Counted from the stretch's first letter, positions 14,421 to 21,888 are shown. The stretch: 24,910 bases of DNA from Firmicutes bacterium UBA2598 (GCA_002339345.1 DDKM01000081.1:1-24910); one strand, 5' to 3'. Numbers and translations are program-made. The notes: generated from the sequence alone by a model not told the origin.

Positions 14421-15368
14421 ATGCTGGAAATCGAAAAACCTCGCATTGAATGTGTGGAAATGAGTGAGGATCGCCGTTACGGCAAATATGTGCTGGAGCC
14501 CCTGGAGAGGGGGTACGGCATCACCCTGGGCAACTCCCTCCGGCGAATACTTCTATCATCGCTGCCTGGGGCTGCCGTGACATCGGTCAAGATTGACGGC
14601 GTCCTGCACGAGTTTTCTCCGATCCCCGGTGTGGTGGAAGACACCACCGATATTATCCTGAACATTAAAGCACTGGCCTTTAAACTGCATACCGATGGCC
14701 CCAAAACGGTGCGGTTGGAGGCGGAAGGGCCGGGTGAAGTGAAGGCCGGGGACCTCATCCTGGATCCCGATGTGGAAATCCTGAACCCGGAAGCTCACCT
14801 GGCAACCCTGGACAAGGGCGGCCGGCTATTCATGGAGATGGTGGTGCAAAAGGGCCGGGGCTATGTTTCGGCGGAAAAGAATAAACGGGAAGACCATGTC
14901 ATCGGCGTCATTCCGGTGGATTCCCTCTTTACGCCGGTGTTGCGGGTCAACTATAATGTGGAAGACACCAGGGTCGGCCAGATTACCGACTATGACAAGC
15001 TGACTTTGGAAGTGTGGACCAATGGCAGTATTGCCCCCGATGAGGCCATCAGCTCATCGGCCAGGATCCTCAACGATCACCTGCGCCTGTTTATGGGGCT
15101 GACGGAAAAGATCAGTGATGAAGTGACCATGGTGGAAAAGGAGTCCGAAAAAAAGGACAAGGTCATGGAGATGAGCATCGAGGACCTGGATCTTTCCGTC
15201 CGCTCCTACAACTGTCTGAAGCGGGCAGGTATCAACACGGTGGAAGAACTGATCATGCGCACAGAGGAAGACATGATGAAGGTCCGGAACCTGGGCAAGA
15301 AATCACTGGAAGAGGTCGTGCAAAAACTGGAAGAGATGGGCCTCTCATTGCGTAAGTCAGATGACTAG
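14421..15368 (+). CDS. rpoA: RNA polymerase subunit alpha
   Basis: From ATG 14421 the product is 315 residues, the usual alpha length. The N-terminal dimerisation domain (GYGITLGNSLRRILLSSLPGAAVTSVKIDGVLHEFSPIPGV) occupies about residues 1-225; the C-terminal helix-hairpin-helix domain that touches UP-element DNA and activators spans about 245-310 (SVRSYNCLKRAGINTVEELI). The frame is open back to 14388, but AAAGGAGGGTGTGT fits 14421. It is separated from rpsD by 39 nt. Confidence 0.98.
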   Translation: MLEIEKPRIECVEMSEDRRYGKYVLEPLERGYGITLGNSLRRILLSSLPGAAVTSVKIDGVLHEFSPIPGVVEDTTDIILNIKALAFKLHTDGPKTVRLEAEGPGEVKAGDLILDPDVEILNPEAHLATLDKGGRLFMEMVVQKGRGYVSAEKNKREDHVIGVIPVDSLFTPVLRVNYNVEDTRVGQITDYDKLTLEVWTNGSIAPDEAISSSARILNDHLRLFMGLTEKISDEVTMVEKESEKKDKVMEMSIEDLDLSVRSYNCLKRAGINTVEELIMRTEEDMMKVRNLGKKSLEEVVQKLEEMGLSLRKSDD

Positions 15369-15391
15369 GGAGGAGAGGAGGTAAGACAGCA

Positions 15392-15739
15392 ATGGGCTAC
15401 CGTAAACTGGGTTTGCGGGCGGATCACCGCCGGGCCATGCTCCGGAATATTGTCACATCCCTGCTGAAGGAGGAGCGGATTGAAACCACCGAAACCAGGG
15501 CCAAGGACTTGCGGAGCATTGCGGAAAAGATGATCACCCTTGGTAAGCGCGGCGAAGCAGACCTGCACGCCCGCCGGCAGGCTTTGGCCTACCTCCTGGA
15601 TGAGGATGTGGTGACCAAACTGTTTAAGGAAATTGCGCCCCGCTATAACGGCCGGGAGGGTGGATACACCCGGATCATCAAAGCGGGCCACCGCCAGGGC
15701 GATGGCGCGCCGATGGTACTGGTTGAACTGGTGAAATAA
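15392..15739 (+). CDS. rplQ: 50S ribosomal protein L17
   Basis: The 115-residue product starts MGYRKLGLRADHRRAMLRNIVTSLLKEERIETTETRAKDLR, characteristic of the short Gram-positive L17. It lies near the exit tunnel base. The ATG follows GGGAGGAGAGGAGGTAAGACAGCA. It is the last gene of the alpha cluster; a GC-rich hairpin follows ten nt after the stop, before the ECF transporter genes. Confidence 0.97.
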   Translation: MGYRKLGLRADHRRAMLRNIVTSLLKEERIETTETRAKDLRSIAEKMITLGKRGEADLHARRQALAYLLDEDVVTKLFKEIAPRYNGREGGYTRIIKAGHRQGDGAPMVLVELVK

Positions 15740-15749
15740 TGCAGAAAAG

Positions 15750-15769
15750 TGCCGGCCCTTGGGCCGGCA
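15750..15769 (+). terminator. Hairpin after rplQ (weak or partial terminator)
   Basis: TGCCGGCCC (15750-15758) and GGGCCGGCA (15761-15769) form a perfect 9-bp inverted repeat around TT. The tail TCAGTTTATGG has only three consecutive T, so intrinsic termination would be poor. It marks the boundary between the alpha operon and the ECF module and may lower expression of the latter. No separate promoter for ecfA1 is evident in the 68-nt gap. Confidence 0.5.
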
Positions 15770-15807
15770 TCAGTTTATGGGGACCAAGCCGGCGAAGGGG
15801 TGGTTGG

Positions 15808-16638
15808 ATGATTGAAATTCGCGAGCTGACCCACCGGTATCCCAACACCAGGGAGCAGGATGCCCCTGCCGTCGATGCCGTAACCCTGACCATCAACCGG
15901 GGTGAACTGGTGGCGGTGGTAGGACCCAATGGCTCCGGCAAATCAACCCTGGCAAAACATTTGAACGCCCTGCTGCTTCCCTCCACCGGTGAGGTGCGGG
16001 TGGACGGTCTGGACAGCAGGGACCCTGCCAACCTGTGGCAAATCCGGCGGCGGGTGGGTATGGTGTTTCAGGATCCGGACAACCAGCTGGTGGCTACCAC
16101 CGTGGAGGAGGATGTAGCCTTTGGTCCTGAGAACCTGGGGCTGCCCCCGGCGGAAATCCGGCAGCGGGTGGACCGGGCCTTGGCGGCGGTGCGGATGACG
16201 GAGCACAGGCATCGCTCCCCCCATTACCTGTCCGGCGGGCAAAAGCAGCGGGTAGCCATCGCCGGTGTCCTGGCCATGGAACCGGATTGTCTGGTTTTGG
16301 ATGAGCCCACGGCCATGCTGGATCCCGCCGGCCGGCGGGAGGTCATGGAAACGGTGGTGCGTTTAAACCGGGAAAAGGGGCTGACGGTGGTGCTCATTAC
16401 CCATGCCATGGAGGAGGCCATCCCTGCTGACCGCGTGCTGGTCATGGATAGGGGCCGCCTGATCCGGCAGGGTACCCCCCGGCAGGTGTTCGCCCTGTTT
16501 GACGAACTGCGCCCTTTGGGTCTGGATGTACCGCCCATGGCCTCCCTGGCTTACCAGTTGCGACAGGCCGGTTTATCCTTGCCGGAGGATGTACTGACCA
16601 TTGAGGAGATGGTGAACTGCCTATGCTCATCTGCTTGA
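15808..16638 (+). CDS. ecfA1: Energy-coupling factor transporter ATPase EcfA1
   Basis: The 276-residue ATPase powers ECF-type uptake of vitamins and metals. Visible motifs: Walker A GPNGSGKST (39-47), Q-loop FQDPDNQ (87-93), signature LSGGQ (141-145), Walker B LVLDEP (162-167) and H-loop histidine H199. The frame is open to 15739, but AAGGGG (about 15795-15800) fits ATG 15808 and homologues start near MIEIRELTHRYP. Its end overlaps ecfA2 by 16 nt. No substrate-binding S component is in this window, which fits the group II arrangement where one module serves several S components. Confidence 0.94.
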   Translation: MIEIRELTHRYPNTREQDAPAVDAVTLTINRGELVAVVGPNGSGKSTLAKHLNALLLPSTGEVRVDGLDSRDPANLWQIRRRVGMVFQDPDNQLVATTVEEDVAFGPENLGLPPAEIRQRVDRALAAVRMTEHRHRSPHYLSGGQKQRVAIAGVLAMEPDCLVLDEPTAMLDPAGRREVMETVVRLNREKGLTVVLITHAMEEAIPADRVLVMDRGRLIRQGTPRQVFALFDELRPLGLDVPPMASLAYQLRQAGLSLPEDVLTIEEMVNCLCSSA

Positions 16639-17489
16639 AGGAGCTGTCCCATACCTACAAGCCGGGGACTCCCTTTGCCGCCCGGGCCCTGGCGGAAGTT
16701 AACCTGAATATTCCCCGGGGCCAGTTTGTGGGCCTCATCGGTCCCACCGGTTCGGGTAAATCTACCCTTGTTCAGCATCTCAACGGGTTGTTAAAGGCCA
16801 CCAGCGGGCAAGTGATGGTGGACGGTCAGGACCTGGCCGCCCGGGAAACCAGGTTAAAGGAGATCCGTCAAAGGGTGGGCCTGGTGTTCCAGTATCCCGA
16901 GCACCAGTTGTTTGAGGAAACGGTGGCTCGGGATGTGGCCTTTGGTCCCCGTAACATGGGGATGCCGGAAGATGTGGCACTACAGCGGGCGGAGGAGGCG
17001 GTGAAGGCGGTGGGCCTGGATTACCAGGCCCTGAAGGACCGTTCCCCCTTTTCCTTAAGTGGCGGGCAAAAGAGGCGGGTGGCCATCGCCGGTGTCCTGG
17101 CCATGCACCCCCAGGTGCTGGTCCTGGATGAACCCACCGCCGGACTGGACCCGAGGGGCCGGACGGAGCTGCTGGATATGGTGGCGGACCTGCACAAACA
17201 AAAGGGTTTGACGGTGATCCTGGTCACCCATAGCATGGAGGATGTCGCTCGCCTGGCAGACAGGTGTGTGGTGATGCATCGGGGCCGGGTGGTGATGGAC
17301 GGCAGCCCCCGGGAGGTGTTTGCCCGGGGCGCTGAGCTGCGCCAGTTGGGTTTGGATGTGCCGCCGACGGTGCAACTGATGGAACAATTACGGGCCAGGG
17401 GCCTGGCGGTGCCGGCAGTAGCCCTGACCCTGGCGGAGGCCAGAGATGCCATTTTGCGAGCGGTCAAAGGGGGTGGGCGGGCTGTTTAA
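16623..17489 (+). CDS. ecfA2: Energy-coupling factor transporter ATPase EcfA2
   Basis: The 288-residue second ATPase forms a heterodimer with EcfA1. Motifs: Walker A GPTGSGKST (40-48), Q-loop FQYPEHQLFEET (89-100), the YPEHQLF form being typical of EcfA2, signature LSGGQ (145-149), Walker B LVLDEP (166-171), and THSMED near 205. It starts at ATG 16623 inside ecfA1 and its end overlaps the likely ecfT start by up to 44 nt, so the three genes are tightly coupled. Confidence 0.94.
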   Translation: MLICLKELSHTYKPGTPFAARALAEVNLNIPRGQFVGLIGPTGSGKSTLVQHLNGLLKATSGQVMVDGQDLAARETRLKEIRQRVGLVFQYPEHQLFEETVARDVAFGPRNMGMPEDVALQRAEEAVKAVGLDYQALKDRSPFSLSGGQKRRVAIAGVLAMHPQVLVLDEPTAGLDPRGRTELLDMVADLHKQKGLTVILVTHSMEDVARLADRCVVMHRGRVVMDGSPREVFARGAELRQLGLDVPPTVQLMEQLRARGLAVPAVALTLAEARDAILRAVKGGGRAV

Positions 17490-18285
17490 CGATCTCACCC
17501 TGGGCCAGTATTACCCGGCTCCCTCACCCCTGCACCGGTTGGACGCCCGCACCAAGTTGGTGGGTACCATTGTATTTATGGTGGGACTGTTTACCGTGAA
17601 AAATACAGCGGGTTACATCTTTGTGACCCTTTTCACCTTGGCCTTGCTGGTCTTATCCAGAGTGCCCTTCCGGCTGGTGTTGAAATCCTTGCGGCCGTTG
17701 AAATTTATTTTGATTTTCACCCTCATCATTAACCTGTTTATGACCAGCGGCGAAGTGGTGTTGACCACCCTCGGGCCCCTCAGGATTACCGAGGAAGGAT
17801 TGGCCAGGGCAGTGATGATGACCCTGCGCATTGCCTTTTTGGTGATGGGGACCTCCCTGCTCACCCTGACCACCACCCCCATCAACCTGACTGATGGTAT
17901 GGAACGGTTAATGGCACCGGGGCGCCGCTGGGGCATCCCCGCCCATGAACTGGCCATGATGATGGGCATTGCCCTGCGGTTCATTCCTACCCTGGCGGAG
18001 GAGACCCAGCGCATCATGTATGCCCAGATGGCCAGGGGGGCTGATTTTGAGTCCGGCGGCCTTTTGCACCGGGCCAGGGCCATGGTGCCCTTACTGGTGC
18101 CCTTGTTTGTCAGCGCCTTCCGCCGGGCGGAGGAACTGGCCACCGCCATGGAGGCCAGATGTTACCGGGGTGGCGATCAACGCACCCGGATGCGGGAAAT
18201 GGCCTATACCAGGCTGGATGTGGCGGGCGGCGCGATCATGGTGTTTTACCTGTTGATTTCCATCGGTTCGCGGTGGATGGGTTAG
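17446..18285 (+). CDS. ecfT: Energy-coupling factor transporter transmembrane protein EcfT
   Basis: EcfT is the membrane scaffold that transmits ATPase motion to the S component. Several membrane segments and the two Ala-Arg coupling motifs are seen: ARG at 196-198 and ARC at 237-239 (279-residue numbering). The start is uncertain. ATG 17446 has GGAGG (17435-17439) six nt upstream, giving 279 residues. Homologues usually begin just before the D-[IL]-T-[IL]-GQYYP motif, which would fit GTG 17473 (270 residues) or even CTG 17482. GGCAGG-type downstream sites lack good spacing, so the ATG is listed. truA follows after 54 nt. Confidence 0.9.
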   Translation: MPFCERSKGVGGLFNDLTLGQYYPAPSPLHRLDARTKLVGTIVFMVGLFTVKNTAGYIFVTLFTLALLVLSRVPFRLVLKSLRPLKFILIFTLIINLFMTSGEVVLTTLGPLRITEEGLARAVMMTLRIAFLVMGTSLLTLTTTPINLTDGMERLMAPGRRWGIPAHELAMMMGIALRFIPTLAEETQRIMYAQMARGADFESGGLLHRARAMVPLLVPLFVSAFRRAEELATAMEARCYRGGDQRTRMREMAYTRLDVAGGAIMVFYLLISIGSRWMG

Positions 18286-18339
18286 GGGAATTCCAGGTGA
18301 AAAACCCTTGCCAGTGGGAAGTGGCGGGAGGTGGCAGCC

Positions 18340-19110
18340 ATGCGGCACATCAAGTTAACCCTGGCCTATGACGGCACGGACTACCACGGGTGGCAGGTTC
18401 AGGCCCGGGACAGGGGGCCCACCGTACAGGGGATGCTGGAGGAAGCCTGGCACCGCCTGACCGGAGAACGGGTGCGGGTAACCGGGGCGGGCCGTACCGA
18501 TGCCGGGGTACACGCTTTGGGACAGGTGGCCCACCTTGCCACCAACAGCCGTATCCCGGCGGACCGGGTGCCCCATGCCCTGAACAGTGTGCTGCCGCCG
18601 GATATCGTGGTGGGGGAGGCTGTGGAGGTGGATGCGGGATTTCACGCCCGCTTTGGGGCAACCGGGAAAACCTATACCTATCGCATCTGGAACCATCCCT
18701 TCCCCGATCCCTTCACCCGCCGGTATGCCTGGCATATACCCTACCCCCTGGACCTTACGGCCATGCAGCAGGCTGCAGGGGCACTGGTGGGTACCCATGA
18801 CTTCCGGGCCCTTTGCGCCACCGGCAGCCCGGTGCGGAATTACGTGCGGACGGTTTTCGCCTGTGCCGTTGCCCAGCAGGAACAACTTCTGTCCATTACC
18901 ATTTCGGGTAACGGCTTCCTGTACAACATGGTGCGGATCATCGTCGGCACCCTGGTGGAGGTAGGTCGGGGTAAACTGAACGAAGGCGCCCTGGCCGCCG
19001 CCATTAGAAGCGGCAGGCGGGAGGACGCCGGCCCCACCGCCCCACCCCACGGGCTGTTCCTGGTACGGGTGGACTATAGCAACCAACCCGGTAACCATCC
19101 ACCCAGCTAG
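18340..19110 (+). CDS. truA: tRNA pseudouridine(38-40) synthase TruA
   Basis: From ATG 18340 the product is 256 residues. TruA converts uridines 38-40 in the anticodon arm of many tRNAs to pseudouridine. The catalytic aspartate is D54 in GAGRTDAGVHALGQ; the RIWN, GTHDFRALCATGSP and GNGFLYNMVRIIVGTLVEVGRG signatures are intact. An in-frame GTG at 18331 lies in the GGGAGG ribosome-binding site (18326-18331), so the ATG is chosen. It is the last gene before a 328-nt gap with a new promoter. Confidence 0.96.
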   Translation: MRHIKLTLAYDGTDYHGWQVQARDRGPTVQGMLEEAWHRLTGERVRVTGAGRTDAGVHALGQVAHLATNSRIPADRVPHALNSVLPPDIVVGEAVEVDAGFHARFGATGKTYTYRIWNHPFPDPFTRRYAWHIPYPLDLTAMQQAAGALVGTHDFRALCATGSPVRNYVRTVFACAVAQQEQLLSITISGNGFLYNMVRIIVGTLVEVGRGKLNEGALAAAIRSGRREDAGPTAPPHGLFLVRVDYSNQPGNHPPS

Positions 19111-19270
19111 CTTACTTTGAACACGGCCTTGGTCATCCGTGCGGTTGCATAAAGTAATAATAATCTTCTCATTTGCACCTTACCAATGTTTGTGTTAACA
19201 TGGACTTGCTGTAAAATAACGTCGAGACATCTTTTCGGCATTAGTGGGGGGAGAAACCTTCCATCAATCC
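19111..19270. other. Intergenic stretch upstream of the rplM promoter
   Basis: No gene is seen in this 160-nt AT-richer stretch. CACGG (19122-19126) and CCGTG (19137-19141) could form a small hairpin after truA, but no T-run follows. A weak promoter-like pair (TTGCAC at 19173, TAACAT at 19196, 17-nt spacer) is present; it matches consensus poorly and is not called. Confidence 0.4.
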
Positions 19271-19299
19271 TTGACACACACGGCAGCGTGGGTTACAAT
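19271..19299 (+). promoter_or_regulatory. Sigma-A promoter for rplM-rpsI
   Basis: TTGACA at 19271-19276 and TACAAT at 19294-19299 are separated by exactly 17 nt, a near-consensus vegetative promoter. Transcription would start near 19306, leaving a leader of about 130 nt before the rplM start. It explains the large gap after truA. Confidence 0.85.
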
Positions 19300-19305
19300 T
19301 AACGA

Positions 19306-19438
19306 TGTGAGTTTTTCCGCCTGTCACGAGCCCCGGCAGGACGGTGAAACATAGACCCGTTGGTTTTCACAAATAAGCGGTAAATGTTGAATGCGCCCGG
19401 AGACCGGGATGGTCTCCTTGCGAGGGAGGGAAAGAAAA
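19306..19438 (+). promoter_or_regulatory. Structured rplM leader (candidate L13 leader)
   Basis: The transcript from the promoter at 19271 would carry several inverted repeats: CCTG (19320-19323) with CAGG (19337-19340); GTGAAAC (19344-19350) with GTTTTCAC (19363-19370), one bulge; and a perfect 7-bp stem GGAGACC (19399-19405) with GGTCTCC (19411-19417), ending 7 nt before the ribosome-binding site. An L13 leader motif upstream of rplM is known in Firmicutes, where L13 is thought to control its own synthesis. Position and architecture fit; a covariance-model match could not be run. Confidence 0.6.
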
Positions 19439-19876
19439 TTGACTGCCACCTTCATGGCCAAGGCCAATGAAATAGAGCGCAAGTGGTGGGTTCTGGACGC
19501 AACGGACCAGCCACTGGGCCGGTTGGCCGCTGAGGCTGCCCGTTTGCTGCGGGGAAAGCATAAGCCCATCTTCACTCCCCATGTGGATACTGGGGATCAC
19601 GTGATCATCATCAATGCGGCCAAGGTCAAGCTGACCGGCAAGAAACCTTTGCAGAAACAGTACATCCGCTATTCCGGCTATCCTGGCGGCCTTAAGGTGA
19701 TGAACTACCAGGCGTTGCTGCAGAAAAACCCGGAACGGGCGGTGGAGGTTGCCGTTAAAGGCATGATCCCCCATAACTCCCTGGGGCGGCAGATGTTCAG
19801 AAAGCTCAAGGTTTACCGCGGCACTGAGCACCCGCACCAGGCCCAGAAACCAGAAACTTGGGAAATCAAGGGTTAA
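19439..19876 (+). CDS. rplM: 50S ribosomal protein L13
   Basis: The product is 145 residues from TTG 19439 (MTATFMAKANEIERKWWVLDATDQPLGRL), the same length as Bacillus subtilis L13, whose N-terminus also carries a few residues before an internal Met. GAGGGAGGG (about 19422-19430) is 8 nt upstream; the internal ATG at 19454 has no such site. L13 is an early 50S assembly protein. Signatures GKHKPIFTPHVDTGDHVIIINA and GMIPHNSLGRQMFRKLKVYRG are intact. rpsI follows after 15 nt. Confidence 0.97.
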   Translation: MTATFMAKANEIERKWWVLDATDQPLGRLAAEAARLLRGKHKPIFTPHVDTGDHVIIINAAKVKLTGKKPLQKQYIRYSGYPGGLKVMNYQALLQKNPERAVEVAVKGMIPHNSLGRQMFRKLKVYRGTEHPHQAQKPETWEIKG

Positions 19877-19891
19877 GGAAGGGGGATGAGC

Positions 19892-20284
19892 ATGGCACAG
19901 GTACAGTATTACGGTACAGGTCGGCGGAAGAACGCGGTGGCACGGGTGCGGCTGGTGCCCGGCCAAGGCCGGATCACCATCAATGACCGGGCCCTGGAGG
20001 AATATTTCGGACTAAAAACATTGGAGATGATCGTCCGGCAGCCGCTGGAAACCGCCGATGCTGCAGGTCGCTTTGACGTACTGGCCAAGGTGGAGGGCGG
20101 CGGTATCGCCGGTCAGGCCGGAGCGATCCGGATGGGTATTGCCAGGGCGCTTTTGGTGGCGGATGATGAACTGCGCCCGGTGTTGAAGCGGGCTGGCTTT
20201 CTGACAAGGGATCCGCGGATGAAGGAACGCCGGAAATACGGCTTGAAAAAAGCCCGGAAGGCGCCCCAGTACTCCAAGCGATAA
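19892..20284 (+). CDS. rpsI: 30S ribosomal protein S9
   Basis: From ATG 19892 the product is 130 residues starting MAQVQYYGTGRRKNAVARVRLVPG, the standard S9. The C-terminal tail ends QYSKR, which reaches the P-site tRNA anticodon. An in-frame ATG at 19886 directly abuts the GGGGG of the ribosome-binding site, so 19892 is preferred. The gene is followed by an intrinsic terminator, closing the rplM-rpsI unit. Confidence 0.98.
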   Translation: MAQVQYYGTGRRKNAVARVRLVPGQGRITINDRALEEYFGLKTLEMIVRQPLETADAAGRFDVLAKVEGGGIAGQAGAIRMGIARALLVADDELRPVLKRAGFLTRDPRMKERRKYGLKKARKAPQYSKR

Positions 20285-20295
20285 TATCATATATC

Positions 20296-20322
20296 AAGCG
20301 GCCTTCGGGCCGTTTTATTTTT
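20296..20322 (+). terminator. Intrinsic terminator after rpsI
   Basis: The stem AAGCGGCC/GGCCGTTT (20296-20303 with 20308-20315, one G-U pair) has a stable TTCG tetraloop and runs into TTTTATTTTT. It lies 12 nt after the rpsI stop and is the clearest terminator of the ribosomal region. Confidence 0.92.
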
Positions 20323-20342
20323 GAGCGTAAGGGGGTTGACCA

Positions 20343-21101
20343 ATGGCTGCCGATATCAGGAAGCCAACCCAAAGGGTGCTGTACTATAACCTGGAGGGAC
20401 GACCCATCCCCTACCGGGTGCGGGTCAGCAACCGCAGTAAACACCTTCGTCTGGTGATTGAAAATGGCGGCCAGTTGTGGGTGGTTGTTCCGAAAGGTTT
20501 TGATTCCGGTGACCTTTGCAGAGTGCTGGAATCCAAAAAAGGTTGGCTTTCCAAAAATCTTTCCCTGTTAAGTGGTCCTGGCGGCTCGGGCTCCCCCGGG
20601 CAGGCCTGTCCAACAGAGGCTCTATACCTGGGCCGGCGCTATCCCATCAGGATCCGGTACGGAGCAGTAGCTGGTGCCACTCTGGAGTATGATGGGACCG
20701 CTTTCCGGATCATCCTCCCCTTTGACAGGCAAGAAGTAGAGAGGATGGCAAATACAGTTCGGGCCCTGCTGGAAAAATGGTACAGACGCCAGGCAGCTGA
20801 ACTTTTTCCTGCCAGGCTATCCCATTACAACCGTGACTGGCGGTTGACTTATAATGGCATCCGGATCAAGGGCCAGCGGACCAGGTGGGGTAGCTGTTCG
20901 GCCAAGAAGAACCTCAATTTCAACTGGCGGTTACTGATGGCTCCCCTGGAAGTGCTGGACTACGTGGTGGTACACGAGCTGGCCCATCTGATGGAACTCA
21001 ACCATTCCCCGAAATTCTGGCAGCTGGTACAGTCCCGGTGTCCAGCCTACCGGCAGCACCGCGTCTGGCTGCGCCGCCACGGACCAACCCTGGTCCTGTA
21101 A
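20343..21101 (+). CDS. YgjP-like zinc metallopeptidase (DUF45 family)
   Basis: The 252-residue product has the gluzincin motif HELAH at 211-215 with a third histidine at 221 (NHSPKFW), and the family signature RTRWGSCS at 179-186. These define the YgjP-like (DUF45, SprT/WLM-related) predicted metallopeptidases, cytosolic proteins whose substrates are poorly known. No signal peptide or membrane segment is seen. The ATG follows AAGGGGGTTGACCA, 21 nt after the rpsI terminator, so its promoter is unclear; readthrough or a site within the terminator region would be needed. Confidence 0.9.
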   Translation: MAADIRKPTQRVLYYNLEGRPIPYRVRVSNRSKHLRLVIENGGQLWVVVPKGFDSGDLCRVLESKKGWLSKNLSLLSGPGGSGSPGQACPTEALYLGRRYPIRIRYGAVAGATLEYDGTAFRIILPFDRQEVERMANTVRALLEKWYRRQAAELFPARLSHYNRDWRLTYNGIRIKGQRTRWGSCSAKKNLNFNWRLLMAPLEVLDYVVVHELAHLMELNHSPKFWQLVQSRCPAYRQHRVWLRRHGPTLVL

Positions 21102-21194
21102 TGGTGGGCTGCACCGGTTCTTTTTCTTGCATGCCTGTGCTGCGGTTACCGGAAAAAGCCGGTCTGGGGGGGATGGATCCGGTTACAAATGAAT

Positions 21195-21220
21195 GGCCTG
21201 CCCCCGTTTGGGGACAGGCC
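21195..21220 (-). terminator. Hairpin between convergent genes
   Basis: GGCCTG (21195-21200) with CAGGCC (21215-21220), and CCCC (21201-21204) with GGGG (21210-21213), form a 10-bp stem with one bulged A. It lies between the end of the metallopeptidase gene and the end of the minus-strand zinc-ribbon gene. T-runs are poor on both sides, so it may act weakly in either direction. Confidence 0.45.
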
Positions 21221-21277
21221 TTCGTGATCCCTTTTGGTTGGGCCGGTAATTTACCATGGCCCTACGCGGATCGGTTT

Positions 21278-21589
21278 CTAGTAACGGCTGCTGGCGCTGT
21301 AACTGAAGCAGTCACGGCAATACACCGGACGGTCGCCCCGGGGCTGGAAGGGCACCTGGGTTTCTGTACCGCAGGCCGCACAGACGGCAGGATACATTTG
21401 CCGCTGGGGACGGCCAGCGGACGGGCCTCTGCCGACACCCCGGGAGTTTTGTTTGCGGGTGCTCCGGCAGGCCTGGCAACGTCCGGGCTCGTTGGTAAAA
21501 CCCTTGGTGGCGAAGAACTCCTGTTCCTGGGCGGAAAAGACGAATTCCCGGCCACAGTCGCGGCATACCAGTGTTTTGTCTTGGAACAT
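21278..21589 (-). CDS. Small protein with four CxxC zinc-ribbon pairs
   Basis: The 103-residue minus-strand product has CxxC pairs at C9/C12, C38/C41, C70/C73 and C91/C94, suggesting two zinc ribbons joined by an arginine/glycine-rich linker (about 45-64). The first half (TLVCRDCGREFVFSAQEQEFFATKGFTNEPGRCQACR) matches the probable zinc-ribbon family found widely in bacteria, with the second ribbon ending RPVYCRDCF. Function is unknown; nucleic-acid or protein binding is a guess. Upstream on its strand GAGGAGG precedes the ATG by 7 nt. It is the only minus-strand gene supported here. Confidence 0.85.
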   Translation of the reverse strand: MFQDKTLVCRDCGREFVFSAQEQEFFATKGFTNEPGRCQACRSTRKQNSRGVGRGPSAGRPQRQMYPAVCAACGTETQVPFQPRGDRPVYCRDCFSYSASSRY

Positions 21590-21859
21590 GAAAAAACCTC
21601 CTCGAATTTGTTATTGCCCATTGGTATCGGGACTAAGCATGATTTCCGGTTCCCTACTACCAACTGACAAATAATCGAGAAGGAAAGGGAATGGTTTCTG
21701 CCAGCCTGATAGGTGCTGGGCTTACCCATAGTGTAACCGATTGCGGATAAAAAGTAAACTCACAACAGAAAAGAAATTTGGCGGGCATGGAAGTTATGGG
21801 GGGTCATTCCGAAGGACAGTTTGTGCAAAAAAACACTTTTGTAATTTTCAGAAAACCTA
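21590..21859. other. Divergent intergenic region
   Basis: This stretch separates the minus-strand zinc-ribbon gene from the plus-strand membrane protein gene. No coding gene is supported. It includes AT-rich tracts at about 21745-21780 and 21826-21856 that could help the promoter at 21860 (UP element or regulator binding). I could not find a convincing minus-strand promoter for the zinc-ribbon gene. Confidence 0.5.
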
Positions 21860-21888
21860 TTGACCTATTGGGATTGCACCAATATAAT
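21860..21888 (+). promoter_or_regulatory. Strong sigma-A promoter for the membrane protein-cytochrome unit
   Basis: TTGACC at 21860-21865 and TATAAT at 21883-21888 are separated by 17 nt: five of six and six of six consensus matches. Start of transcription would be near 21895. AT-rich DNA lies directly upstream. A dyad sits in the spacer (next entry). Confidence 0.88.
21866..21884 (+). promoter_or_regulatory. Operator-like dyad in the promoter spacer
   Basis: TATTGG (21866-21871) and CCAATA (21879-21884) form a perfect inverted repeat with a 7-nt spacer, lying between the -35 and -10 boxes and entering the -10. A protein bound here would block RNA polymerase. A direct repeat CCTATTG (21856-21862 and 21864-21870) overlaps it. 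The regulator is unknown; the GntR protein encoded downstream is a candidate by inference only. Confidence 0.45.

Noticed and set aside
18355..19098. Long open frame of about 247 codons antisense to truA
   Set aside because: It is a GC-driven shadow of truA, with proline/glycine/histidine-rich low-complexity sequence and no recognisable domain.
19173..19201. Second promoter-like pair upstream of rplM
   Set aside because: TTGCAC and TAACAT match consensus at only three and four of six positions; the 19271 promoter is far better.
21038..21667. Plus-strand open frame of about 209 codons over the zinc-ribbon region
   Set aside because: It overlaps the metallopeptidase end and is antisense to the better-supported minus-strand gene with four CxxC pairs and a GAGGAGG site; no ribosome-binding site or domain of its own.
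21730..21760. AGTGTA ... TAAACT pair resembling a GntR/YtrA-type inverted repeat
   Set aside because: One base mismatched and a 19-nt spacer; it is over 90 bp upstream of the promoter, so not strong enough to call.
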